Shown here piece after piece: positions 34,754-42,875 of a DNA stretch of 64,000 nucleotides. The position numbers were made by a program, and so were the translations under genes. How positions within the stretch are numbered: the first letter of the stretch is position 1; each line of letters opens with the position of its first letter. The notes beneath the pieces were generated by a model. That model was not told the origin of the DNA. It saw nothing but the letters and a program-made list of their open reading frames with translations, and did no database searches. Source of the stretch: CAVVFX01 sp963747535. GTDB lineage: Bacteria > Acidobacteriota > Terriglobia > Bryobacterales > Bryobacteraceae. The stretch lies in the NCBI GenBank assembly GCA_963747535.1, contig CAVVFX010000006.1, forward strand, positions 868,001 through 932,000. Reading direction: 5' to 3'.

Positions 34754-36595
34754 ATGTTTCAAATAGACTTCGGTAACCAACACGACCGTATTGTAGGTAT
34801 CGACCTCGGCACTACCAATAGCCTGGTCGCTTATCTCAACCTGAACACACCCGAGGTAATCCCCGGGGAGGATGGCGACAAGCTTGTTCCGTCCGTAGTG
34901 TCGCTGACTCCCGGCGGCGAAGTGATAGTGGGCAACGCGGCTCGCCGACTGTTGATTGATGCGCCCGATCGCACCGTCTACTCCATCAAGCGACTGATGG
35001 GCCGCGGTATTGACGACGTGCAGGATGAGCTGAAGCTTTTCCCTTTCCAAATCGCGGAAGGCAGCGAGTCGGTCATCAAGATCAGGCTCGGAGACCGGAC
35101 CTTCACGCCGCCCGAAATCTCGGCGATGATCCTTCGCCAGCTCAAACGTAACGCGGAAGCGGCGTTGGGCAGTGAGATCAAGTACGCCGTCATTACCGTG
35201 CCTGCTTATTTCAATGACGCCCAGCGCCAGGCTACGCGCGACGCCGGAAGGCTTACCGGACTCGAAGTTCTGCGCCTGGTCAATGAACCGACCGCCGCGG
35301 CGCTCGCTTACGGACTCGATAAGCGCAAGGAAGGAATCGTCGCCGTCTACGATCTCGGCGGGGGCACTTTCGATATCTCGATCCTCAAACTACAGGAAGG
35401 CATCTTCGAAGTCCTGGCCACTAACGGCGACACTCATCTGGGTGGCGACGATATCGACAACCGCCTGCTGCGCATCGCCCTCGAAGATATTGAGGCGGAG
35501 TGGAAGGAAGATCTATCCCATATCGGCGAGGCGGTACAAACGCTTCGCCGTGCGGTGATCGACGCCAAAGAGGCGCTGTCGTCGGCGCCGTCGGTGGCGT
35601 TGTCTTTCGAATGGAAGGGCCGCGCCTACCATCGCGAAATCACCCGCGATCTCTTCGAAAAGCTGATCGCCGATATCGTCGAACGCACTATCGGCCCGTG
35701 CCGCGACTGCATGAAGGATGCAGGGGTCACGCCCGAACAGATTGACGAAGTCGTGCTGGTGGGCGGGTCGACGCGCATTCCCATGGTGCGCAGCGCCGTC
35801 GAAGTGCTCTTCCGCGCGCGGCCGCACACCGATCTCAACCCCGATGAAGTGGTCGCGCTGGGTGCTGCCGTGCAAGCCGGAATCCTCGGCGGTCAGATTC
35901 AGGACCAGCTTCTTCTCGACGTCACCCCGCTCTCACTCGGCATCGAAACCTATGGCGGCGTAGTCTCCAAAATCATTCACCGCAACTCCACTATTCCGGC
36001 CAGCGCCATTGAAACCTATACGACCGCGGTAGATGGGCAGCGCAATGTCCTGATTCACGTGGTACAGGGCGAACGCGAGTTGGCCAAAGACTGCCGCAGT
36101 CTGGCGCGTTTCGATCTGAAGGACATCGATCCCATCCCCGCCGGCATGCCGCGCATCGAAGTCCGCTTCCTGATCGACGCCAATGGCATCCTCAATGTGA
36201 CTGCCCGCGATGCCCGCACCGGCAAGGAGCAGTCCGTCGAAGTGAAGCCGACCTACGGTCTTACCGACGAGCAGGTGGAAGCGATGATCGAGTCCTCGAT
36301 CGAGAACGCCGAAGCCGACTTCCGTGCCCGCCAGCTTCTGGAAGCACGGGTCGAGGCCGACACCATTCTGACCGCTGTGAAGAAGGCTAAACAAAGCGAA
36401 GCTTACGCGCAGTTGAGCGAAGAAGAGCGCAAATACATTCACAAGGTTCAAAACGAGCTCATTCTCGCCTATCACCACGACCACTATCATCTGATTCGCG
36501 CCAAGATCGACGAACTCAATCACGCGACGCTGAAACTAGCCGAAAACATGATGAACTCGGCGGTCAGCGGAGCGTTGCGCGGCACCAGGATCTGA
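34754..36595 (+). CDS. hscA: Hsp70-type chaperone HscA
   Basis: 613 residues, normal HscA length. Hsp70 signatures: VGIDLGTTNSLVAY near residue 14, VYDLGGGTFDISIL, and VVLVGGSTRIPMVR, followed by the substrate domain (LLDVTPLSLGIETYGGVVSKII) and a helical lid. With HscB it releases clusters from IscU through the LPPVK motif. The operon has no ferredoxin gene after hscA; the next gene is on the other strand. Confidence 0.93.
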   Translation: MFQIDFGNQHDRIVGIDLGTTNSLVAYLNLNTPEVIPGEDGDKLVPSVVSLTPGGEVIVGNAARRLLIDAPDRTVYSIKRLMGRGIDDVQDELKLFPFQIAEGSESVIKIRLGDRTFTPPEISAMILRQLKRNAEAALGSEIKYAVITVPAYFNDAQRQATRDAGRLTGLEVLRLVNEPTAAALAYGLDKRKEGIVAVYDLGGGTFDISILKLQEGIFEVLATNGDTHLGGDDIDNRLLRIALEDIEAEWKEDLSHIGEAVQTLRRAVIDAKEALSSAPSVALSFEWKGRAYHREITRDLFEKLIADIVERTIGPCRDCMKDAGVTPEQIDEVVLVGGSTRIPMVRSAVEVLFRARPHTDLNPDEVVALGAAVQAGILGGQIQDQLLLDVTPLSLGIETYGGVVSKIIHRNSTIPASAIETYTTAVDGQRNVLIHVVQGERELAKDCRSLARFDLKDIDPIPAGMPRIEVRFLIDANGILNVTARDARTGKEQSVEVKPTYGLTDEQVEAMIESSIENAEADFRARQLLEARVEADTILTAVKKAKQSEAYAQLSEEERKYIHKVQNELILAYHHDHYHLIRAKIDELNHATLKLAENMMNSAVSGALRGTRI

Positions 36596-36651
36596 ACTTG
36601 TGGGACAGGCTTCAGCCAGGCTTCAGCCTGCCAAAGGCAGCTCGGCAGCCA

Positions 36652-36685
36652 GGCAGACCACAAAAGACGATGGTCTGCCCTACGG
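36652..36685 (+). repeat. Hairpin repeat, family A, copy 3
   Basis: GGCAGACCA / TGGTCTGCC around the loop CAAAAGACGA (36652-36679) followed by CTACGG. Upstream, 36600-36651 holds further small hairpins (CTGCC, AAA, GGCAG) instead of the standard first hairpin. Located between the convergent hscA and porin genes. Confidence 0.75.
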
Positions 36686-36733
36686 TAGCCTAATAGGATG
36701 CTGCGCCAGAAATGGCCAAACGCCAGTGGGCCT

Positions 36734-38104
36734 TCACGGAGTGCTGGCCCCATGCTTATGCAGGGCCACCTCCAAATGTAGACGGAGGCTGTAGATCCAC
36801 ACCGGCCCGCGAGCCTGGTTATAAGCGGGGTTCGCGTCATGTTGGACATCGATGGCGGCAAAGAAGCCGGGGAACAGCCGGGCATTATAGTAGCTCTCCC
36901 ACACATACTCGGGCCCGTAGGTCAGCCGGCCATCGCCAATCAGAAAATCGTACCCGCCGTGCGCCAGGTATGAGGCGTGTACGCCGGAAAGTCCGCCCAC
37001 GGTGAGTGCCGTCGCCACGGTGTCTTCAGGCCGCTTCCACCGCGTTCCCGTGACAGCAACTCCGCTGCTGGCCAGACGATCGATGGCGGTGAACGCGAAG
37101 CTTTCAGTCTTGCCGTCGTTCCAGCCCAAACGTAGGAACACGCCGACGTCCTTCGTCAGCTCCTGGTCCGCGTTGATGCCTACGCCATACTTGAGCGTCC
37201 CGGGATGGCGCGTTAAAGTGACATCCGGTGGCTGACCGGTCTGTTCGCTCAACTTGAGCGCCTCGGCATAATTGCCGGAATTAGTGTGCAAGGCAAATTC
37301 GAGGAGCCGGATGGCGCCAGGGTGTCCGTGGATCTCGTGCCGGTGCTCCTCTTCGAAATTGTCGCCGCGGTCGCGAAAAATCTGGCGATCGAAGCGAAGG
37401 CCATTCGCGACGCGAGGCTCGAGCGCGGCGCCATATCGCAGCGACCAGTTCTTGGTGTGAAACTCGTTCACCAATCCCCAGGTGTAGCCGCGCGTATCCG
37501 CGGGATAGTCCCAGGCGCCGTTATACATGGTTGCCCAGGATTCGAACTGGGTTCGTGGATCGTGCGTGTAACGGTTGTTGTCGAAGAAATCGGACAGGGA
37601 GAAGCGGCCCACGCTGATGCTGTAGCGCGTCATCGGACGGGAGCCCGCGAGCTGATTCTCATCGCTGGTGAAGGTTTCCTTTTCGTCCCCAAATCCGAAG
37701 TCATACGTCATGTACAAGCGCGCGAGGTATGGTTTCGGAGTCGCCGTTGCGACGCGAGGCAACTCTCCGTTGGGAGGGTCGGCGAGACCGTTCACACCGC
37801 TGAAACCCCGCCCGCCGGCGATCTCCGGATCGAAGTAAAACTGTGCATTGCCCAAACGGAACCCGAGGAACAACGTAGTGGTGAGCGAAGTGTCCGCCTC
37901 CGTGTGGTTTGACAGGCTCAGGAGACCGCTGTATTGTGCAGGAAACGCCCCGTGATAATCGCCAATGGAAGTAGCCTGATAGTAAAGGTTCCACCGTTCA
38001 GACGGCGCGGCTGGATTGGATGCCTGGTTCGCCGGTTGATCAGTCTGTTGCGCGAGAACGCAGCCCGCCACTGCGAACAGGATGATAATTCGGAATGGGT
38101 TCAT
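36734..38104 (-). CDS. Carbohydrate-selective porin, OprB-like
   Basis: 456 residues. Signal peptide ending at VLAQQ (about residue 19), then an outer-membrane beta-barrel with alternating aromatic and polar strands and the OprB-like order: YYQATSIGDYHGAFPAQYSG, FYFDPEIAGGRGFSGVNGLA, SVGRFSLSDFFDNNRYTHDPRTQF, TWGLVNEFHTKNWSLRYG, and a C-terminal barrel strand. Probably a diffusion channel in the outer membrane. It is divergent from a metal-sensing repressor with an operator between them, so its real cargo or control could be metal-linked. Confidence 0.8.
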   Translation of the reverse strand: MNPFRIIILFAVAGCVLAQQTDQPANQASNPAAPSERWNLYYQATSIGDYHGAFPAQYSGLLSLSNHTEADTSLTTTLFLGFRLGNAQFYFDPEIAGGRGFSGVNGLADPPNGELPRVATATPKPYLARLYMTYDFGFGDEKETFTSDENQLAGSRPMTRYSISVGRFSLSDFFDNNRYTHDPRTQFESWATMYNGAWDYPADTRGYTWGLVNEFHTKNWSLRYGAALEPRVANGLRFDRQIFRDRGDNFEEEHRHEIHGHPGAIRLLEFALHTNSGNYAEALKLSEQTGQPPDVTLTRHPGTLKYGVGINADQELTKDVGVFLRLGWNDGKTESFAFTAIDRLASSGVAVTGTRWKRPEDTVATALTVGGLSGVHASYLAHGGYDFLIGDGRLTYGPEYVWESYYNARLFPGFFAAIDVQHDANPAYNQARGPVWIYSLRLHLEVALHKHGASTP

Positions 38105-38151
38105 GATAGTCCATGGCAGTGGAGTTCGCGGAAGCTCGCCGCACTTTCAGG

Positions 38152-38171
38152 ATATACCGGTGGGGGTATAT
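38152..38171. promoter_or_regulatory. G-tract operator for the CsoR/RcnR-type repressor
   Basis: ATATACC and GGTATAT form a 7-bp inverted repeat around GGTGGG, giving a G-tract flanked by AT-rich arms. This is the known layout of RcnR/CsoR operators. It lies 23 bases upstream of the repressor start and 48 bases upstream of the divergent porin start. Confidence 0.7.
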
Positions 38172-38194
38172 TGTAAAGAGCTTGGAGGCTTTAT

Positions 38195-38473
38195 TTGGCA
38201 CACACGGTTGAAGAGGAAAAACGGTTATTGAATCGCGTCCGCCGCATTGGTGGACAAGTGGGTGCGATCGAGCGCCTGTTATCAGAGAAGTCCGAGTGTT
38301 CGGAGATCCTGCACGCTATCTCGGTCTGCCGCGGAGCATTAGATTCCCTGATGGCGGAAGTGATCGAGGGACACATCCGCTATCACGTCCTGGATCCCAA
38401 ACGCGATCCCACCGACGAACAGCAACAGGCCGCGCAGGATCTGGTGGATGCGTTGAAAACCTATTTGAAATGA
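38195..38473 (+). CDS. CsoR/RcnR-family metal-responsive repressor with RcnR fingerprint
   Basis: 92 residues from TTG 38195 with GGAGG six bases upstream. All-helical DUF156 fold (RLLNRVRRIGGQVGAIERLL). The ligand set is H3, C35, H60, H64, as in Ni/Co-sensing RcnR; copper CsoR would have Cys at the fourth position and formaldehyde FrmR Glu at 64. So nickel or cobalt sensing is inferred. Binds DNA as a tetramer and releases on metal binding. A matching operator lies upstream, between this gene and the porin. Confidence 0.85.
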   Translation: MAHTVEEEKRLLNRVRRIGGQVGAIERLLSEKSECSEILHAISVCRGALDSLMAEVIEGHIRYHVLDPKRDPTDEQQQAAQDLVDALKTYLK

Positions 38474-38501
38474 TCCGGAGTTCAGGGCCGTATGCTGAGC
38501 G

Positions 38502-38878
38502 TTACTGGCCTTGAGCCTCTTTTTCGCGAAGCTGTTTAAGCGCCCCATCGACCGCTATCTTGAGCGATGGCAAATCATCTTCGATCACGAGCCACACGCA
38601 CGAAATATCGATCCTGTCGTATTCGTGCCGCAGCAGCTTCAGAGACTCTCCGCGACATCGCCAAGCTTCTGGGCTGCCTCGCTGATCCGTTCCAGGCATC
38701 GCTCTGCTGCGTTGTTTGTCTTGAGGTCCTGTGTGAAGGCAGCCTGCAGGTCCACATCGGAATCCGGACGGCGATCGCCGCGCGCTGTCGAGCCGAAGAC
38801 GGACAACCGCAGTACACCGGCAGCCTTTACCTCCGGCTCGCGTTCGCGCAGTGTGGCAATGACCTGATCCCGATTCAT
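38502..38878 (-). pseudogene. Collapsed MntA-HepT toxin-antitoxin pair
   Basis: From ATG 38878 the first ~50 codons are a MntA-type nucleotidyltransferase antitoxin with its GSTARGDRRPDSDVD motif intact. The frame then runs directly into the second half of a HepT toxin (NNAAERCLERISEAAQKLGDVAESL), with the MntA C-terminus and HepT N-terminus deleted. After a stop at 38639, HepT continues in another frame (LLRHEYDRIDISCVWLVIEDDLPSL...), with about 14 codons missing including the Arg of the HepT R-x(4-6)-H-x-Y active-site motif. The remnant is a fused, frameshifted pseudogene. Confidence 0.75.
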
Positions 38879-38987
38879 GGCATTCACTTGATCATGGCTC
38901 TCCAGAAACTGCTGCCAAACCTCGCTCGCGGCGGCAAGGGCGCAAGTTTCAGACACACTGGACCGCGCCCTGCCCCGCGGTTAGCGG

Positions 38988-40946
38988 CTACATGAACTCC
39001 GGTACATCGATCCCCAGAATCCCGAGCGTATTCTCCAACTGCGTCCTGAAGAAGTCGGTCATCCACAACAGGAAGATCCTGCGCTCGCGGTCCGGCTCAG
39101 CCAGCACGTTGTGCTCGTGATAAAAGTTGCTGAAAGACTGCGCGAGTTGGAATGCGTACCTGGCTACGTGTGCAGGCTCTCCGGCCGTCAGCGCTTTCTC
39201 TACGGCGGACCCGGCTTTCGAAGTAGCCAGCAGCACCTGCCAAAGGTCCTCCGAAGCGAGTTGCCGCGCGAACGCTTCAGGCGAAAGCTCCGCGGCGAAA
39301 TCGGGCAGCTTCTCCCCGCGGTCTTCCATCTTGCGCAGAATGTTGCGAGCCCGCACCGCGGCGTACTGTACGTAGGGACCAGTCTCGCCTTCAAAACTGA
39401 GCGCCTCCTGGAAGTCGAACGCGATCACCGTCGGCCGCGTAAACTTGAGCAGGAAGTAGCGCAGTGCGCCGACGGCAATTTGCGTCGCCACACGCCGCCG
39501 CATTTCCGGATCGTCATCCGGATGCCGCGACTCGACCTCTACCAGCGCGGTTTGGATGAGCTTGTCGATCAGGTCGTCCGCTTTTACCCCAAGCCCCTTA
39601 CGTCCTGAGACTTCCACGTAAGGCCGCTTACGGTCCTCCTCGGAAAGTTCGATCCCCAGATCGGCGCAGCAGCGCGGTGAAAGCGCCACCATCTCGTAGG
39701 AGAAATGGATCGACTGTTCCGCCTGTGCCGTGGCGCCCAGCGCCTTCAGCCCCGCGACCACCACCTCCTGCAAATAGGACTGCCGCACGTCGATCACGTT
39801 GTACACGCGCGTCCCTCTGCCGAACGCAGGGGTTGGCATGGATTGCGGCTGGTCGGTGGTAACCCAAAGCTCGCGGCCATCGGGGTAACTCAGCAGCGGC
39901 CGGTAGTAGAAATCTTTGCCGAGCAGTCCGAACTTCCAGAGTTGATAAGCGATATCCTTGCCGACATACGTTACCGTACCGTTGGAACGTACAATTACCT
40001 TGCTGTCTTCCGCGTTTTCATCCGACGAGAACGACTGTGCGGGCATCACCCAGCAACCGGCATTCTTGCCTTCGGTCTCGAAATATATGGCCTTGCTCTG
40101 CTTGAGCAACTCAAACGCCGAGGCCCAGAACTTGAGGTGCAGAATCTCGCTCTCGCGCGGCAGTACATCGTATTCGATGCCCAGCCGCAACATGGTCTTG
40201 ATGTGGGTTTGAACGATGGCGTCGGCGACCAGATGCGCGAGTTCGAATAGCTCGCCTTCACCTGCCTCGATGGAATGCAGCGTCGCGGCGCGCCACGCGA
40301 GAGTCTCGGGATCATCCTTATAGTTCTGCGAAGTGCGGGCGTACAGGTCCCAGCAGAGGTAATCGAAACGTTGAGCCGGAGCGTCGATCAGCGCAGCCAC
40401 CTCGGCAGGTGACTGTTTGGTGAGGTAGTGGAATCCTACCACCACGTCGGCCACCTGCACGCCGGTATTGTCGATGTAATTCTGTACCTCGACCCTCCGG
40501 CCGCGCGCCCGCAACATCCTGACGAAGGTGTCGCCGAGCACGGCGTTGCGCAGATGACCGATGTGCGCCGCTTTGTTCGGATTGATGTTGGTGTGCTCGA
40601 CAATGATCTTCTGGTTAGCCGGCGCGGGATCTCCGGCGTCTGAGGGATCGTGCAAAAGCCCTGTCGCGTACGCGCCGCGATCGAAACGGATGTTGATGTA
40701 ACCGTTGCCCGCGATCTCGAAAGCCGCGACACCCTGGATCGGACCGATGTCCGCGACCAGTTCGGCTGCAATCTTGCGGGGAGCCTGCTTCAATTGCCTG
40801 GCAAGCTGGAAAGCAGCGGGGACTGCCAGTTCACCGAAGTCCGGCTGGCGCGGCTGTTCGAGGGCCACCTGCAAGTCGACGCCGTAGCGGGCAGCAATCT
40901 GGGCGGAGAACGCCTGTTGAATTAACTTTTCGAGTCGATGAAACAC
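38988..40946 (-). CDS. argS: Arginyl-tRNA synthetase
   Basis: 652 residues from GTG 40946. N-terminal Add-1 domain, class I HIGH signature in NPNKAAHIGHLRNAVLGD (about residue 125-142), tyrosine-rich catalytic region, and the C-terminal anticodon-binding helices ending NTLGILGIDVPEFM. Charges tRNA-Arg. A TATACT 11-17 bases before the start codon would give a very short leader. Preceded on the same strand by a DinB-family gene 57 bases upstream. Confidence 0.93.
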   Translation of the reverse strand: MFHRLEKLIQQAFSAQIAARYGVDLQVALEQPRQPDFGELAVPAAFQLARQLKQAPRKIAAELVADIGPIQGVAAFEIAGNGYINIRFDRGAYATGLLHDPSDAGDPAPANQKIIVEHTNINPNKAAHIGHLRNAVLGDTFVRMLRARGRRVEVQNYIDNTGVQVADVVVGFHYLTKQSPAEVAALIDAPAQRFDYLCWDLYARTSQNYKDDPETLAWRAATLHSIEAGEGELFELAHLVADAIVQTHIKTMLRLGIEYDVLPRESEILHLKFWASAFELLKQSKAIYFETEGKNAGCWVMPAQSFSSDENAEDSKVIVRSNGTVTYVGKDIAYQLWKFGLLGKDFYYRPLLSYPDGRELWVTTDQPQSMPTPAFGRGTRVYNVIDVRQSYLQEVVVAGLKALGATAQAEQSIHFSYEMVALSPRCCADLGIELSEEDRKRPYVEVSGRKGLGVKADDLIDKLIQTALVEVESRHPDDDPEMRRRVATQIAVGALRYFLLKFTRPTVIAFDFQEALSFEGETGPYVQYAAVRARNILRKMEDRGEKLPDFAAELSPEAFARQLASEDLWQVLLATSKAGSAVEKALTAGEPAHVARYAFQLAQSFSNFYHEHNVLAEPDRERRIFLLWMTDFFRTQLENTLGILGIDVPEFM

Positions 40947-41003
40947 TTGGAAACTTGAGTATACTTTGTGGCGCGGACACTCGGTGTCGAGTTCCCGTTG
41001 GAC

Positions 41004-41480
41004 TTACTTCCAGATTCCCAGGATGCGGCGTACCATTACGATCTCCCCAACGTGGTAAGCGTTGTGGTCGAGGATCAGCAGCGCTTCGCGTAACAACGTT
41101 TGTCCGTCTCCCCAGGGGAAGGGCTGGAACAAATCGCGCTTCGGGTCCTCTAGTAAAGCGATGAACGCATCGCGATCTTTCAGGACCGAGTGTACCGCTT
41201 CATTCCATGCTGCGGCGTTGACCGGCGCAGGTGATTTGGGCCAGTAATCCTCCGGCCATTTACGAGGAGCGTAATCGGACGACTCGCTGAATTCGAGCAT
41301 GTCGAGTTGCGCCAGCCGGATATGTTCCAGTAGTTCCCACGCCGAGTGCGGAGATCCTCCCGGGCGGGTGCCCATCTGGGCGGCCGGAAAACCCTTCACG
41401 GCTTTTTCGAATCCGGCATGTGCCTCGCTCTTCTTCAAGAGCTTGACCAGTTGTTTGCGCAATGCTTCATCGTTTGGCAT
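41004..41480 (-). CDS. DinB-family putative metal-dependent protein
   Basis: 158 residues from ATG 41480 with GGAGGTGA eight bases upstream; the longer open frame is not supported. Four-helix DinB/YfiT fold with the His triad type motif: SAWELLEHIRLAQLDML and LLILDHNAYHVGEIVMVRRILGIW. Members include mycothiol/bacillithiol-dependent transferases and many unknowns. Function here unknown; possibly co-transcribed with argS. Confidence 0.8.
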   Translation of the reverse strand: MPNDEALRKQLVKLLKKSEAHAGFEKAVKGFPAAQMGTRPGGSPHSAWELLEHIRLAQLDMLEFSESSDYAPRKWPEDYWPKSPAPVNAAAWNEAVHSVLKDRDAFIALLEDPKRDLFQPFPWGDGQTLLREALLILDHNAYHVGEIVMVRRILGIWK

Positions 41481-41550
41481 ATCAGTCACCTCCTTTTGCC
41501 AGTTTGGCACGGCAGACGAAGGAGCAAAGGTGTGATAAATTGCGGATGCC

Positions 41551-42393
41551 ATGCAAACTTGTGAGAAATTTACCCGCCGCTCCTTTGTCGCGCTGACGAC
41601 TGCGGGCCTCGCCGCCGCCAACGCCGCGAAAGGGCCGAACATTCCCATCGGATTGGAACTCTATTCGGTCCGCAACGAGATGAAGAAGGACACTATGGCC
41701 ACGCTCGACGGCGTTGCCAAGATGGGCTATCAGTGCGTGGAGTTCTTCGCGCCTTATTATCAGTGGACGCCGGAATACGCCAAAGATATCCGCAAGAAGT
41801 TGGACGATGTCGGGATGCGCTGCTATTCGACGCACAACGGACCCGTATCGTTTTCGGCCGAGGGAGTTGGTAAGGCACTGGAGCTGAACCGGATCCTGGG
41901 CTCGCGTTATATCGTGATGGCGTCGGCCGGAAGAGTGGTAGGGGCGGACGGTTGGAAAAAGGTCGCCGACACTTTGAACAGCGGCAATGACAAGATGAAG
42001 GCGCAGGGCATCCACGCCGGTTATCACAATCACGCCGCCGAATGGATCGCGGTGGATGGAAAAGTGCCCATGGAGATCCTGGCTGCGAACACCGACAAAA
42101 GCATCATGCTGCAATTCGATGTCGGCACGGCTCTCGAAGAAGGGCGTGACCCGGTGGCATGGATCGACAGCAATCCCGGCCGCATCCGCTCGCTGCACTT
42201 GAAGGAATGGTCCAAGGAGAAAGGCTACAAATGCCTGTTGGGCGAGGGCATCGGACCGTGGAAAAAGATCTTTGCTGCAGCGCAGAAGACGGGCGGAGTC
42301 GAATACTACCTGATCGAACAGGAAGGCAGCGATTTTCCGGAGATGGAAACCGCAGCCAAGTGTCTCGCGACTTATAAGCAACTGCACAGCTGA
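41551..42393 (+). CDS. Tat-exported sugar phosphate isomerase/epimerase-like TIM barrel
   Basis: 280 residues. Twin-arginine signal (TRRSFVALTTAGLAAANAA), then the AP-endonuclease-2-like barrel: IPIGLELYSVRNEMKKD, GYQCVEFFAPYYQWTP, GYHNHAAEW with metal-ligand His, LQFDVGTALEEG and IRSLHLKEWS, YYLIEQEGSD. Substrate unknown. Divergent from dinB by about 70 bases; third exported barrel of this type in the window. Confidence 0.85.
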   Translation: MQTCEKFTRRSFVALTTAGLAAANAAKGPNIPIGLELYSVRNEMKKDTMATLDGVAKMGYQCVEFFAPYYQWTPEYAKDIRKKLDDVGMRCYSTHNGPVSFSAEGVGKALELNRILGSRYIVMASAGRVVGADGWKKVADTLNSGNDKMKAQGIHAGYHNHAAEWIAVDGKVPMEILAANTDKSIMLQFDVGTALEEGRDPVAWIDSNPGRIRSLHLKEWSKEKGYKCLLGEGIGPWKKIFAAAQKTGGVEYYLIEQEGSDFPEMETAAKCLATYKQLHS

Positions 42394-42427
42394 ACGGCCA
42401 TCGAGCCATATCTGGATGAATCGCCAC

Positions 42428-42622
42428 TCATTCACTCAGGTCGCGGATCAGTTGCACGATGCCGGCTGCAGTTCCGATCACCATGAAGATGAGGTAGAGG
42501 AAGTGCGTACCGAATAGCTTGTCCAGGCCATAGCCCATCGCGTAACCTACGAAAGTGGCGATCGGCAGCATCATCGCGAGCCCGAGATACTGGCCGACGT
42601 TCTTGTCGCTTTTATTATCCAT
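42428..42622 (-). CDS. AtpZ/AtpI-family small membrane protein
   Basis: 64 residues with two hydrophobic helices (YLGLAMMLPIATFVGYAMGYGLDKLFG and FLYLIFMVIGTAAGIVQLI) and a conserved GYGLDKLFGT turn, matching the putative F0F1-ATPase subunit/Mg-Ca transporter family. Normally it heads an atp operon; here no other atp gene is adjacent, so it is an orphan copy. The 253 bases upstream (42623-42875) hold no gene. Confidence 0.7.
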   Translation of the reverse strand: MDNKSDKNVGQYLGLAMMLPIATFVGYAMGYGLDKLFGTHFLYLIFMVIGTAAGIVQLIRDLSE

Positions 42623-42875
42623 TTGCCAGACGCTCTGGCGTCCCTTGAGGTAGTTGCCCCACCTTTACCAGGACAGCAGTGAACGGTTAAACTTCCTTTA
42701 TGAGCGTACTCCATTTTGCTCAAGTTCGGCAGATGGCTCAAATGCACCACTCATGGTGGTTTCGGGCCAAATGTAGTGGCGAATACCCTCTTCTTATCAA
42801 TGACTTACAGTTCTAAAAAAGTGGAAACCAAACTGCTCTTAGCTACGACGAACTGATTAGAGAGGAAATACCTCT

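Noticed and set aside
37530..37560. T-loop-like GATTCGAACTGG motif suggesting a tRNA on the minus strand
   Set aside because: It is inside the porin coding sequence (TQFESWATM region), and no acceptor or anticodon stem could be built around it.
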